DNA of 64,000 nucleotides, from contig OY821750.1 in NCBI GenBank assembly GCA_963682055.1, positions 1,738,501 through 1,802,500 of the forward strand, written 5' to 3'. The position numbers were made by a program, and so were the translations under genes. This document shows, piece by piece, positions 27,055 through 39,843 of this stretch (the stretch's first letter is position 1; the number at the start of each line of letters is the position of its first letter). The stretch comes from Primula veris (Eukaryota; Streptophyta; Magnoliopsida; Ericales; Primulaceae). A model generated the notes under the pieces. The model was given only the letters and a program-made list of their open reading frames with translations, had not been told where the DNA came from and searched no databases.

Positions 27055-28386
27055 TCTACTACTATTATAATAATTAACTTAAAATTATTTCATTTTTTTT
27101 GTCAATATATTACACCAAATGCTTGTCTATAGTTTTAATCATACTTCTATTTGGTTCTAGTTATGGATACGGGTACGACTACGGATACAGGTATCGTATG
27201 TGTTACGACACATACACAAGTCGAAATAAACATGCACTTGGCTCGGATGACGGGCCAAATATATTTTGTTTGGAAAAAAATAACGCAAAATGTTGAATAT
27301 TTTTTGTCTAATAAAGTGTAAGAGGGAAAATTTCCGGTACAGACTAATGTGTCTGAAACATTTAGAACATCAAAAGTCGAAAATTTTGGTATACATTATG
27401 GGAAACGTGCGTCAAGGATAAAGAAAAATGATCTTTGTAACACGACTTAGAGTAAGTTGGTCGATTTTGTGTAAACATGATTATCATAACTAATATCTAA
27501 ATATGATTTAGTTGAACTCGTTATATTTGTAAATTATAAGATATTCAGATTCTCGTATTAATAAACTAATGTTTTAATTTTATTTTAAAAAAAATCAGTC
27601 GTACGAAAAAGTAACAGCGAGGGTACCCTTCCTGACTCATGTCATACCCAAAAAGTCGAAGACGAAAAAAATCAACGGTACTTAACATGTCGTAACCGGT
27701 ACTTCAAATGTCACATGGTACTTGAAATGGCATACATACTACGTACCGTCCCATAAGAGTTTGTATCGAATTAAAGGTAGTAACCAATTTGGTCCAATCC
27801 AGACCACTTATAAGTTGCACATTTGGATGAAAAAATCCGTAACTCATCAAATTACCAAAACAAACAGGGTCTAAATCGACCATTTCAATGAACTCGTCAT
27901 AAGAGTGAACCTAAAAGTGTTGGAAGTCGTTGCATATTTTGTCCTTTGATAGCATGAATTACTACTACTCCTATCTTCACCGTGCGTGATTTTTTTCTAA
28001 GTTAACTTGCATCTTTAGGAATGCAATCCCTAGATTTTATCAATAAAAAGCATTTGAAATAAAACTGTAGTCCATAGAGATGCAAACATACATCTCCAAC
28101 CTTTTCAATTCCATCTTAAGCAACATATTTGACGAGAATATTGGCAATAATTCAGAGTGAAGAAAAGATGTTTCGATACTGCCAACGACTCTGCAACCAT
28201 ACAGACATCACAAAATACCTCAAAATACTAACCCATTCTCGATAAAGTATAACAATTTTACCAAGGCAACTCAAATTCACAAAGTCTAAGCACATGCACC
28301 AACTTCATTGACAGGAAGGCTACTCATCCAACCATTATTTAAACACAAAAGAAGTAGACGGTTCTCATATCAGACTAACAACTTGT
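27055..28386. other. Intergenic DNA
   Basis: No gene recognised. GGTACTTNAAATG-like words repeat around 27680-27740. The stretch nearest 28386 is presumably 3' UTR of the COA3-like gene. Confidence 0.4.
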
Positions 28387-28569
28387 TCAAGCTTGATTAT
28401 TGGTTTTCTCCCCTTCAAATTTATCGATAGCTACCTGAAGTTCATCAGTACCACCAACAGCTCTCATGGTGTAGAAATACACTCCAAACACGAAACTCGT
28501 TAATCCACCAGCTACAATGAAATTCTTCGTCTTTGGTGCAAGGCTACCGAATCTCAGCACTCCAGCCAT
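28387..28569 (-). CDS. Cytochrome c oxidase assembly factor 3 (COA3)-like small mitochondrial protein
   Basis: Sixty residues from ATG at 28569 (MAGVLRFGSLAPKTKN) to the stop at 28387. One membrane helix (about residues 17-35: IVAGGLTSFVFGVYFYTM) is followed by a charged segment, GGTDELQVAIDKFEG. This is the layout of COA3/CCDC56 inner-membrane proteins, which stabilise nascent COX1. An upstream in-frame ATG at 28614 was rejected because an acceptor (TCGCAG) lies between the two, so the leader is spliced at 28584/28585. No defect is visible. The assignment rests on remembered plant homologues and the helix layout, not a search. Confidence 0.75.
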   Translation of the reverse strand: MAGVLRFGSLAPKTKNFIVAGGLTSFVFGVYFYTMRAVGGTDELQVAIDKFEGEKTNNQA

Positions 28570-28599
28570 AATAAAGCTTTTAAACTGCGATTTAAAATC

Positions 28600-30810
28600 A
28601 TAAATTGGTTTCATTATAGTTGTTAAAGAGGCGATAAAAAGTTCATCAGTTTAACGAATCGAGAAAACTATGAAGTCGTTCATTTAAATATCAGAAAATG
28701 AATATATTATGGGTATCTACCCAACGCGTTACATTTTAGGCAACATGATAGCTGAATATTGTGCACCTTACATGTTAGGCAAAATGGTAGAATTTAACTA
28801 AACATAGTATAGTATTGGGTGAATTCAGCCCATATACTCAAAAACAAAATCAATTGTGGAAAGGATGTAGCATGCTGCTAACCAAATAAAAAATAAACTT
28901 AAGTTTTTGTTAATTGAAAAGCTGAAACTTTAAATTTCCCATGCATCTGCTTTTCCAGGTACTACTACGCATTAGAGATCACGAGAAGCAAGATTATCTA
29001 TACATTACCCTGCAAAAGTGGTGTAATAAATTCTAAAGGTCGTTCGTTCTATGCATTAAACTTTGCAAGGGTAAATGAGTTAAATCTAAATCAAGTTCAA
29101 AAACCTGCAATCCGCAATCAACCCATAAAGGCTTAAAACGTGGACATAACCAGTTCCAAAAACCGTAAAACACACATATGAGCAAATGAAGACCCAAAGA
29201 ACCAACACTACCGATCATGTCAAAATTTAACTTTCTCCTCTCCAGGTCTCTCACTACTAAATTTTCAACAACGGAACAAAAATAGTTCCGCAGTGCCTGG
29301 TACCCACTTCTTGTACTAAAGATTTGAAATTTTTTGAGCAAAAAGCCAAAAAAAGACGAAAATAAGCTGAGGTAACCCAATCCAGAAAGGCGTCAAACAT
29401 TCACCTTATGTCAACAGACACGATAATTTACTTCAACAAAAGTTTTACTTTTTCCCTTAAAGACACTCCTGTATGGATTGTGTTAGTTCAAAGGCTGTGT
29501 TCAAACACATTTTCATCGTAAAAATGTTAATACAACACATTAGTAATTAGTTTTCTAAGTGTTTGATGAACCATGTTCAGCCCATTGTTTTTCTCCCTAT
29601 ACCTTGGAGTATGTAACAAAGATCACAACTTACTTTTAATAAAGAAAAAAATAGTGTCTATCAAACTTATAAGATTATTAGCATAGATATTACTAATTCA
29701 AATTGACGCTTGTTATGCCTAACGACCAAAGCTTCAACGGTTTCGCCCATCATTTGCATCAAAGTTTTTGTTTTTCTACTAAACAAAATAACTACAAATG
29801 ATGCACCATGCCAACTTATCTACTATTAGTCTAGGACTCAAGCTAATTCTTCAAGACTTGAGCTCCATTTGATAATAGAATTTCCAGGATGATTATTTAT
29901 TTGTAAAAATCAATGGATGTTTGGACGGTTAGATTGTTTAGCTTTCAAAATCAGATTTTTACGCAAAAATATCTATAAGTCAGAAATCTGGTTTCTGTTG
30001 GAATTTTCAAACAACTTTTCTAAAGCTGTTTTTTTACCAGAAAATTTGTTGCCAAACAGAGGCTTAATGCAGCTGATAAGATTGTGATATAATGCCACAA
30101 TATAAAGCTATGATTAAGTAACCAATACTTTTGTGCTACTGTACCTAGGAATTGAACTCATTTTTGATAGGTTTTAATGTGAAAAAGCTTTAAAAAATTG
30201 CAAATTCCTAACTTCTCAGCTTTTGAGTTTTTGTTAACCAAAATCTAGCTTTTTAAAAGCTAACAAACCAAACACCCGTAGCTTTTTTTAAGCAGATTGC
30301 TAAGAAAAAAGATGTTACCAAACAGACACTTATTGCGGTTTTTTCATAAGCAAAAGAAAGTCCCAAAAGAACAACACTTCTTTTACTGCAAATAAGCACA
30401 ACAGAAAAAGCTTTTCCTAAAAAGAAAAAGAGGCAGTAGTGTTGGAGATCTTATTAAGAACCAAACAAAGAAATGCAACTTTTGAAACCCACATACAAGC
30501 ACTAGAACCCCTTAAAAAGAAACCCAAAACTACAGCAGAGATAACAGTTGAAATACATTACTATCAGATAAACAGAGGAAAATAAAGACCTGGATGTGTG
30601 AAAAACAATTGCTCTAATGAGGTAATGGCAGCATGTATTGTGTATGTCTGTGTTGAAATCAAAATGAAAGATACAAATAAGGTCTACATCATCTATTAAA
30701 GCACTTGTAATTGTTTTAGGAACAATTAAAAGTAGACTAAAACTCAGTTCAGTACCCTCAAAACACATAGCTATGATTACGTAACCAGTACTTTTGTGCG
30801 ACTGTACCTA
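28600..30810. other. Region upstream of the COA3-like gene; possible leader intron
   Basis: AT-rich with several degenerate TTTGGTTG/AAGCTTTT-type repeats (28860-28960, 30180-30330). A 115-codon minus frame at 29033-29380 has no recognisable domain and was not accepted as a gene. Confidence 0.4.
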
Positions 30811-32748
30811 GAGATTAAACTCCATAACTGGTATTAGGTGTACAAGCCGATAAAATTATACTGCTTCAGCTAGCTATACGTCTATTTTTGCCAACTAAAT
30901 CTCAGTTGTGCTACCTCGATACACAAATTTTCTATAAGATGCACGGAACAAAATAAGCATATATATATATATAAGTATAGTTATATGTGTGTGTGTATGT
31001 TTATGCATAAACTCCGTAACTGGTATTGTACTGTACAAACCGATATAGTTATACTACTTCAGCTAGCAAAACCTCAATTTTTAACAGGTAAATCTCAGTT
31101 ATCCTAGTTCTATACACAAATTTTCTATAAGGAGCACGAGACAAAAGAAATCATATATTTGTATATGTATGTGTGTGTTTTTACGCATAAACTCTATAAC
31201 CGGTATTACTGTACAAGCCGATATAATTATACTACTTCAGCTAGCTATAGCTCAATTTTTATCGGCTAAATCTCAGTTAGGCTAGCTGGATACACAAATT
31301 TTCTATAAGAAGCACGAGATGAAAAAAATATATATATGCATATGCATGTGTGTGTATGATTACAAAAATATATGTGTGTGTGAGTATATGTTTATGCATA
31401 AACTTCAATAGTGGTATTACTATACAAGCCGATATAATTATACTACTTCAGCTAGCTACACCTCAATTTTTGCCATCTAAATCTCAATTGTGCTAGCTGG
31501 ATACACAATTTTTCCATAAGAAGCACCAGACGAAAAAAACATATTTATGTATATGTAAATGTGTGTGTGTTTATGCATAACCTCCATAACTTGTATTACT
31601 ATACAAGCCGATAAATACTTCAGCTAGTTATACCTCAATTTTTGCTAGCTAAATCTCAGTTGTGCTAGCTCGATACACAAATTTTCTATAAACAGGACGA
31701 GACGAAAAAAACATATAATATGATATGCGTGTATGTGTTTATGCATAAACTCCATAACTGGTATTGCTGTACAGGCCGTTATAATTATACAACTTCAGCT
31801 AGCTATACCTCAATTTTTGCAAGCTAAATATCAGTTGTGCTAGCTCGAAACACAAATTTTCTATAAGAAGCACGAGATGAGAAAAACACATATGTATAAG
31901 ATATGTGTGTGTGTTTACGCATAAACTCCATAACTGGTATTACTGTACAAGCCGATATAATTAAACTACTTCAACTAGTTATACCTCAATTTTTGCTTAG
32001 CTAAATCTCAGTCGTGCTAGCTCGATACACAAATTTTCTATAAGAAGCACGAGACGAAAAAGTGTATACGCATAAACTCCATACCTGGTATTAGTATACA
32101 AGCCGATATAATTAAACTACTTCAACTAGCTATACCTCAAATTTTTCCAGCTAAATCTCAATTGTACTAGCTCAATATACAAATTCTCTATAAGAAGCAC
32201 GAGACGAAAAAAACATATAAACACCATAACTGGTATTACTGTACAAGCTGATGTAATCATACTACATTAACTAGCTATACCTCAATTTTTGCCAGCTAAA
32301 TCTCAGTTGTGGTAGCCTAGCTCGATGAACTAATTCTCTATAAGAAGCACGAGACAAAAAAAGCATACCTATGTATGTGTGTTTATGCATAAACTCCATA
32401 ACTAGTAATACTATAGTAACTATACAAACCGATATAATTATAATACTTCAGCTAGCTATACCTCAATTTTTGCTAGCTAAATCTCAGTTGTGCTAGCTCG
32501 ATATACAAATTTTCAATAAGCACGAGACGAAAAAAACACGTGTATAAGATATATGTGTGTGTGTGTGTGTTTACGCATAAACTCCATAACTGGTTTACTG
32601 TACACGCTAATATAAAATATAAATATACTACTTCAGCTAGCTATACCTCAAATTTCGCTAGCTAAATCTCAGTTGTGCTAGCTCGATACACAAATTTTCT
32701 ATAAGAAGCAGGAGACAAAAAAACCATATATATATGTACAGTTATATG

Positions 32749-32786
<38 letters not shown>

Positions 32787-33085
32787 GCACAAACTCCATA
32801 ACTAGTAATACTGTACAAGCCGATATAATTATACTACTTCAGCTAGCTATACCTCAATTTTTGCTAGCTCAATACACAAATTTTCTATAAGAAGCATAAG
32901 ACAAAAAAAAAACACACACACACATATATATATGTATATATGTGTATGTATGCATAAACTCCATAATAACAGGTATTACTGTACAAGCCAATATAATTAT
33001 ATTTATACTACAGCTATCTAAACCTCAAATTTTGCTAGCTAAATCTCGGTTGTTTCCCCTAGCTCAAAACACAAATTTTCTATAT
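30810..33085. repeat. Second tandem array, about 13 units of 150-213 bp
   Basis: A phrase close to CATAAACTCCATAACTGGTA recurs at about 30817, 31010, 31190, 31400, 31580, 31748, 31922, 32073, 32224, 32391, 32578, 32791 and 32957. Each unit contains a TACTTCAGCTAGCTATACCT segment, a TTTTCTATAAGAAGCACGAG segment, then a TG/TA microsatellite. Microsatellite length explains most of the spread in unit length. Its sequence is unrelated to the array at 24.7-26.9 kb. Confidence 0.9.
32747..32782. repeat. TG microsatellite (longest in array 2)
   Basis: About 17 uninterrupted TG dinucleotides inside one unit of the second tandem array. Confidence 0.85.
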
Positions 33086-33380
33086 ATAAAAACCAATTTT
33101 TGGTTAAATTTCCGAAATTTTCCCAGTGAGACATCACTTATTGAAATTAATTGATGTGGTATGACATGAAGAGCATACTAAATAGTAGAATAATCTTTAA
33201 TCATTATAGAAACGGACAAACAAATTGAAATGATTTAAAAGGAAAAATGTCACGAGAATATGGAACAAATGGACATCAAAAACTAAATTAAACTACACAC
33301 TGTTAATTTCAAGTAATGAATTAAAAACCCAGAAGAGGAATTTGTGATATTTAAAGAGAATCAAAAAGCCCTAATTTCGA

Positions 33381-33415
33381 TTAGGGTTTGTAACATATAC
33401 CTATATATATATATA
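33381..33415 (-). promoter_or_regulatory. Telo-box plus TATA-like module, minus strand
   Basis: On the minus strand a TATATATATATAG tract (33402-33415) is followed by GTTACAAACCCTAA (telo-box at 33381-33389) and then a pyrimidine-rich leader-like stretch. The layout resembles the RPS15A promoter. It could drive the COA3-like gene through a long leader intron; that link is inference. Confidence 0.45.
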
Positions 33416-33555
33416 AAGAGAGAGAAACTGACTGGCAAATAAGTTTACTTTTTATAATTTAAAAATTATAATTTAAGGTGTTTAATGGTTTTAACTAATT
33501 AGAAACAAGTCCTTATTCTTTTACAACTTATAAAATAAGCGGAAGTTGGATGACA

Positions 33556-33805
33556 AACGGATCTTTTTTGGTAAGGATCCGATCCGACCTGTTCGCATCC
33601 GGTTAAGATCCATTCGGATCGTACAAAATATGTTTGAACTTGGATGTCACTCTGGATCTCAGATCGGGATCAGATAATAAGTATACATTTAGGTTCAGAT
33701 GTTCGTCGGAATAGATGGGATCGTACAAAAAACTTCAAATCTTAAAAAAATTAACTTCAGATCGTAATATTATTAACTTCGGATCAGGTCGGATCATCTA
33801 GATCC
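33556..33805. repeat. GATC-dense block
   Basis: About 13 GATC tetramers in about 250 bases, mostly as GGATC, CGGATC or AGATC. One would be expected by chance. No open frame explains it, and it may be part of an unrecognised element. Confidence 0.6.
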
Positions 33806-35095
33806 AGTCCGTTCTCCATTCCTAGGAGTTGCACGAGTAAATCTGCGTTCAGTTCTCTTATACTTCTCTATACATTTCTTGTGACGTGAGTGAGGATGAA
33901 AACGTTACACGTCCACTCTTCTCACAAGGAAGGAGTGTATGGATAAGTGTAAAATGAGTGAAAATATATTTACTCGTGTTACATATAAGGTACAATTTGA
34001 CCAACTTTTTAGCAAACACAAAGGTTTTCCAATATTTAGTTCACTTAAGTTGTCGATAGAGATAACTTAGATAAATCAATTTCTAAAGTCATTTATCTCA
34101 CAAACATATCCGACCACTTCCTTCTCGAACTTAGGTGAGTTCTCATGTTATTCCATAATTAATAATTCTCATTTCTTATTTTGATAATTAACCTATTTAA
34201 GCATATGTACGTGTTTTTTTGTTGGTCGAAATTGGGGTTCGACTTTAATTAATTTGACTTAGGGTCCATTATTACAGATCGGAATGCTCATCGGGTGTTA
34301 TGTTTTGACCATCTCACAAGTTGTTATGAAACCAAATATAATGGAAAAGAGGCATAAAGATATTAGTAAGTTATGTTTTTCTTATAAAAATTGTTTCCGA
34401 TGTAGTTTTTGCAGGTCAAAATGTAAGTGAATCTAACCTTAAGGCCAGAGTTACCTATTGTTTACTTAATTTTCACTCTTAACAGTCTTTAGTTTATTGA
34501 ATTTATTTTACGATTGTATTATCGTTTTAAGCGCAAATCTCAGGTAAGTTTCAACAACTCTTTCGTTATGTGTATGTTACAAATCTAATTTATAAACTTT
34601 GCGAAAAGCAAGAGACTACAAAATCAATGTAATTTAACATTGTTCAATATGATCACAATTATCGCCTGAAAATGATGAAACTCCTACGCTGAATCAAACT
34701 ATTCATCCTAAAAGATAAAACGGTTTACTGACTAAAACTACATAAGAGTCATGTGATATGTATGTATCACATTCATATTGACAATACATACATAAGTCAT
34801 GTGATATGTAGTATGTACCGCCGAATCCTTTTTATAATATACTATCGTCTATCAGATCCATTTACATGGTTACACATTATTATATACATGTATTTATTTT
34901 CGTTTTAAAAAACATTAAAACTAAAATTCTGTACATTTCACGTATTGTTTATGTTATTGTTATACATATATCTTATATTATGTTTATAATTTTATTTTTT
35001 TAAAAAAATATTTTTTTTTATATGTAACATTCATTTAAGAATAACATCCTATAATAATAATTTCTCGTGGTTCCAACGATACGACTGTATAGAGG
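33806..35095. other. Intergenic DNA
   Basis: No gene recognised. Local repeats of ATAAGTCATGTGATATGTA occur at about 34742 and 34792. Confidence 0.4.
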
Positions 35096-35099
35096 TTTC

Positions 35100-35640
35100 A
35101 CTGTATTTTGATAAAAAAAAACGATAAAAATGCATTTATATTAAAATTGCAACGGTACATATGACCATTTTTAATTGTTTTTAGAACATGATAAATTGTA
35201 AATGTATTAATAATTATAATATGACTATTTTAACTGTTTTTGGTTTAAAAAGTGGTTCTACCAAGTGTTCTTAATGACGTAATGTCACTCCGACCTACGT
35301 TTTGTACTTTGAATATAGATACTGTATTTGTCTAAAAGTAAAAACCAATTTCACCAGAAAAAAGAATAAAAATGTTAAAAATATGCACACTAGAGAAGAG
35401 ATGGAACATGTATATACTAACCTTAATCGGACCCGACAAAGAGCACCGGTTAAACCCGATCCGAATCTCACAAATACAAAGCTCTCTACAACAAATCATA
35501 TCCGACCCGAACCCTTTTAAATCCCTCATCACCACAAATGATGGTAAATTCTTCTTAAATGGGTATAATGTTAACTGGGCCAAGTCAGGTTATTCCGAAC
35601 GTTTTCGGATTATCATTATTTTTTAGTATTTTTATCATGT
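35100..35640 (+). pseudogene. Tandem-duplicated promoter and first exon of the enoyl-CoA isomerase (dead copy)
   Basis: The segment matches about 35690-36260 for most of its length, including the TGACGTAA site (35275-35282) and the coding part (35381-35594). The start codon homologous to 36023 is ATA here. Nearby ATG at 35372 is in frame and would read MLKICTLEKRWNMYILTL. The copy stops before the splice donor and runs to a stop, so it could make at most a fragment of about 85 residues. The duplication offset is about 645-655 bases. Confidence 0.85.
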
Positions 35641-35929
35641 ACTTTTATCCAAATAAAGTAGGTGGTGACAGGACTTACAGTTGAATATATTTTGATAAAA
35701 AATCGATGAAAATGTATTTCTATTAAAATTACAACGGTACATACGACCATTTTAATTGCTTTTAGTACATGATAGTATTTTGATAAAAAGGATGAAAATG
35801 TATTTCTATTAAAATTGCAACTGTACACATAATAAATTGTAAATGTATTACTATAATTAATAATATGACTATTTTAATTGTTTTTTTTTTGTTTAAAAAG
35901 TGGTTCTACCAAAAGCAAGTGATGATTAA

Positions 35930-35937
35930 TGACGTAA
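35930..35937 (+). promoter_or_regulatory. TGACGTAA bZIP-type site upstream of ECI
   Basis: ACGT-core element about 85 bases before the start codon. It is also preserved in the duplicated promoter copy at 35275-35282. A TATA-like GATATATTTG follows at about 35958. Confidence 0.4.
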
Positions 35938-36022
35938 TGCCTTTGTACTTTGAGTTAGATATATTTGTCTAAAAAACCAATTTACACAAAAAAAAAACAT
36001 TAAAAAAATAATAATAAAAATA

Positions 36023-39000
36023 ATGTGCACATTAGAGAAGAGAGGGAATGTATACATATTGACCTTAACCGGACCCGATGAAGAGCACCGGTTAAACCCG
36101 ACCCGAATCTCACAAATACAAAACTCTCTACAACAAATTAGATCCGACCCGAACCCGTTTAAATCCCTTATCACAACTAATTATGGTAAATTCTTTTCAA
36201 ACGGGTATGATGTTAATTGGGCCAAGTCGGGTCAAAATGGTCAGTCGGGTCAATCCACACGTGTTCGGGCCATGTCAAGTAAGTGTTACAATAAGTTAAT
36301 TACTGATTATGTTAAACGTTTTTATTTGGGAAAAAAATACGTTTAGTGTATGGTTAACGATACTGTTTTAACAATTGAGATACCAAACAACGAAATTTTA
36401 TCCAATTAAGGGACTATTAGAATAAATCGACAAAATTGCAGTCAATTTATCTCACATTTGGATATATTTTTGACTGATGTTGATAGGATTGCACTCATCA
36501 TGTGATAAACTATAGAATATGAGTGCAATTTCATAATTTTGTTTAACGTTAGTTACTCAATTGTAACAAATTTCGTAGTTTGGTACTTTTAACTATTAAA
36601 ATTGGTACTCCAGTACGTAAATCGTTCAACACTGATAGTACGGTACACTAAACCTATTTTTTTCCCTTTTTATTTGAATTTTTTGATTTTTTGATATTTT
36701 TTGTTGAATTTTGGGAGAAATTGGTTAAAGTACTCAAATTTCACGGTTTCAAAGCAGGACACTTATATTCATCAATTTTTTTATTAGAGTGCTATTCTTC
36801 ACCACGCATTCTAATAAAAAATTGATGAATATGTGTAGTTTTTTTTACAGTTGGGGGGACCTTTTGATAATAAAAAAAAAAAGGATGAAAATGTAAAATT
36901 TTCAAGTAGGGGGAATTTCAATAAGAACTGATGAAAATGTAAAAGTTTTCTCTATGTTTTTATTAAAATATTTAAAGATTAGCATTTTAGACCCATTTTA
37001 GCAAAATTAGCGTATTTTAATTTTTATTATAATTTGTTGAAAATATAGTCCGGGCATCCTTAGTTATTTTTAATTAGCATGAATTATGTGAATGGATTCG
37101 GCACTGAAATTTATAGTTTCTGAGTTGGTGTTTCTTTTAATTTTGTTGTTGCTGGAAATCTAGAAAATTAGAAATAATTACGAAAATAATTTTAAATTAT
37201 AAAAAAGTCGTAGTGAAAAATTAAAATTCGAAGTAACTCACTCTTGACCCTCAGTTTGACAATCTGTAGCTGTTTTTGTGGTTTACAAACTTGGTCTTGT
37301 TTGTGAGTTTTTAATTGCATAAAGGTTTGTGGTTATTTAATAAGGTCAGTTACAGTAATGATTTTCACAAATTTGAACAGCATTCAACTTGGTCCTTGTT
37401 TAAGTGTTTATGGTTGTTGTTTTTTTAATAAAAAAAATCCTTTTTTTTAAGAAAAAAGACCTTTTGAAAGCCAAAAGAATAAATAACTGAATTTTTAATT
37501 CATAAAACCAAGTTCTATAATTCGTAGTATTTTTTTTTGCACAAAAAAAAAAACTATATAGCTGAGACTGGTTTGGCATCGTGTCAGGTAAGTTACGGGA
37601 GCTGGTGAGGGAATTTGCTGAGTTAGAAGTTCCGACGATTGCGGCGGTAAATGGACACGCGTCGGCAGCTGGGATGGTTTTGGTGATGAGTCATGACTAC
37701 GTCCTGATGAGGAGAGAGCGAGGTTTTTTGTATATGAATGAGTTGGATATCAGCTTACCTGTTCCTGAGTGGTTCGTTGCTGTTCTCCGGTCTAAGGTAT
37801 TGCACCTTTTTGTGATTAGTTACTATAGTTAAAAAGATCATGGAACAAAAAGAAAGAGTTAACACTTTAACATCAATCATGTACCAAAGGAGAGAGCGTT
37901 TATTGAATATAATTACTAAAAGTTGATCTTTATCTATTTTCTTATAGATATTAACTAACCCTAGTTTCACAATAATTTTAGCTCTATAAAAGTGGAAGTT
38001 GTTACGAGAGAGGGTTTTTGTCACGAGTGAGTTAGGTTGCAGGTTCCTTAGTGGCTTGTTGCTGTTCTCGGGTCTATGGTACTCTACCGGTTTATGATGG
38101 GTTTTAAAGTTAATTATACAAATGGTTTCTTTAGTTTTGAATAAAATACAGCTTGGATACCTGTTCGGGTTTTTTTAATTACAGAAAATTTTGTACATGT
38201 TTGTGGCTTTTTAACAGGGTTAATTACAGTAATGGTTCCAGTGGTTTTGAATAACATTCAACTTGGTCGCTGTTTGTGGCTTTGTTGATGCGGTTTGTGA
38301 TTAGTTACTAGAGTTAACATCAACTGTATACCAATAAGAAAGAGTTATTAACATTAATCATTGTTTTAGTATGTGTAATCAGGAAAATATTACCATGCTG
38401 AAAGTGTATCTGAAGTGTTATTGAGACGATCTGCAGAAAACAAAATACTCCTTCATATCTGTTTTTTATTAGTAATAAATGATAAATATATCCCAATTTT
38501 ATCGGAGGTTCCCGAAGAAACAACTGGTTAGGTATATCCTAATAAAATAATAATCTCGTGGTGGTGGTCGGTGGAGGTACTAGGCATTAATTTTTTCCCT
38601 ACTTAATAACTTAGAAGGGGACCTTTTTTTTCCCATTATTCACATGTTAAATGACTCTTTCATGTTGCCTAACTTTGCATTCAAGCATCAATGTCATAGT
38701 TTAAAAATATCTCCAAGAAATGAGTGAGTCTGTTTCAATTTCATTAGCAGTAATAGAAAAGTAGAAAACTAAAATGTGCTAACAAGCTGTGTTTTGCACG
38801 TCTTAGATTTGTGGTAAACTGGTACATAACGTCTGAAACTTTCTTTTTGTTTCAAAAAGGTTAAATCACCAGCAGCTGTACGTGACGTGGCATTGGCGGC
38901 TAAGAAGTTGAAGGCTGATGTGGCAGTTGAGATGGGAATCGTTGATGCATCATATGAAGGTGCCGAGGCAACAATTGAAGCTGCAGTCAAATTGGGGGAG

Positions 39001-39141
39001 GAGTTGGTTAAGAGAAGGTGGGACGGACAGGTGTATGCTCATATTAGAAAGATTTTACGCGCAGATGTGTTGAGAGCCATTGGATTTGACGAGACTGTGG
39101 AGGATCCGAGCATTTCTGCTAAATATAGGTCGCGACTTTGA
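36023..39141 (+). CDS. ECI: Peroxisomal enoyl-CoA delta(3)-delta(2)-isomerase (ECI family)
   Basis: Exons 36023-36278, 37588-37796 and 38860-39141 sum to 747 nt, giving 248 residues (Arabidopsis ECI proteins are about 240). The N-terminus MCTLEKRGNVYILTLTG and KFFSNGYDVNWA are family-typical. Exon 2 holds the crotonase core PTIAAVNGHASAAGMVL and SHDYVLMRR, then GFLYMNELDISLPVPEWF, which carries the acidic residue expected for catalysis. The C-terminus is SRL, a plant peroxisomal targeting signal. The enzyme moves double bonds during beta-oxidation of unsaturated fatty acids. The first junction is phase 1 (A/GT gives Ser). Introns are 1.3 and 1.1 kb. No lesion is visible. Confidence 0.93.
36765..36833. 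repeat. Inverted repeat (stem-loop) in ECI intron 1
   Basis: Arms of about 22-24 bases (ATTCATCAATTTTTT and its complement on the right) separated by about 20 bases. The long A/T tracts lower its significance. Confidence 0.6.
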
Positions 39142-39843
39142 GGCCCCTATTGGGAAGCATCATAGCGTCACTCGTGCATATGTTTCACGTGTATGTATTT
39201 ACCAATGCAATCTATGTAATGTCGTTAAACACATTATTTATTTTAATGAACCGCCAATAACTTGTATCTTCTTTCACCAAAATGTTCTCAGTTTGCGAAA
39301 TTGACATCAAACTGCATCGATGAAGTATGTGTTTGTAATATAATATTAGTTTTAATTAAAAGCACAATACTCAGATTTTGTATTTCTAGTATCGATTAGG
39401 CAATATCAACAATAAGCCACCAGAACTTTTTTCACTAAGCATTCTAAAGTGTATAATCCACCCATACATGAAATTTCACAGGCAAAGATATATAGAAGGA
39501 AAAAACAGTAACACGTTGAATAAACAAATCAAGTCGGAGATGCTACAGGTTTTAGTCTTAGGAGATCTCTGATCTCTATGATACCGAGAAAGTTATATCC
39601 ACGTTACAAAAAAGAAGTAACGTTTCTGCAAAACGCAGAAGCAGTACCATCTGTTGTGGTTTTCGAAGAATGTCGATATATACTTTCTCTGATGTTGTCA
39701 CAAGACACGATTTAGCAGCATATATAAGCACAAAAGGAACTGGTTATTTTAAGTTTTAAAACATAATATTTGAAGACGAAAAAAGGAAAAGAAATAATCA
39801 ATGAACAAGCAACCACATTGAACTAAACTTAATTCCACCAGAA
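39142..39843. other. 3' flanks of ECI and the F-box relic
   Basis: The start is presumably ECI 3' UTR. No other gene is seen. Confidence 0.4.

Noticed and set aside
28570..28614. Upstream ATG (15 extra residues) for the COA3-like protein
   Set aside because: A splice acceptor lies between it and the family-typical MAGVLRFG start, so this part is intron.
29033..29380. 115-codon minus-strand frame as a gene
   Set aside because: No recognisable domain, AT-rich codon pattern, and it lies in a probable leader intron.
35616..35828. Repeated minus-strand frame near the ECI promoter
   Set aside because: It arises from a local duplication of about 85 bp (35686 and 35770) in promoter DNA.
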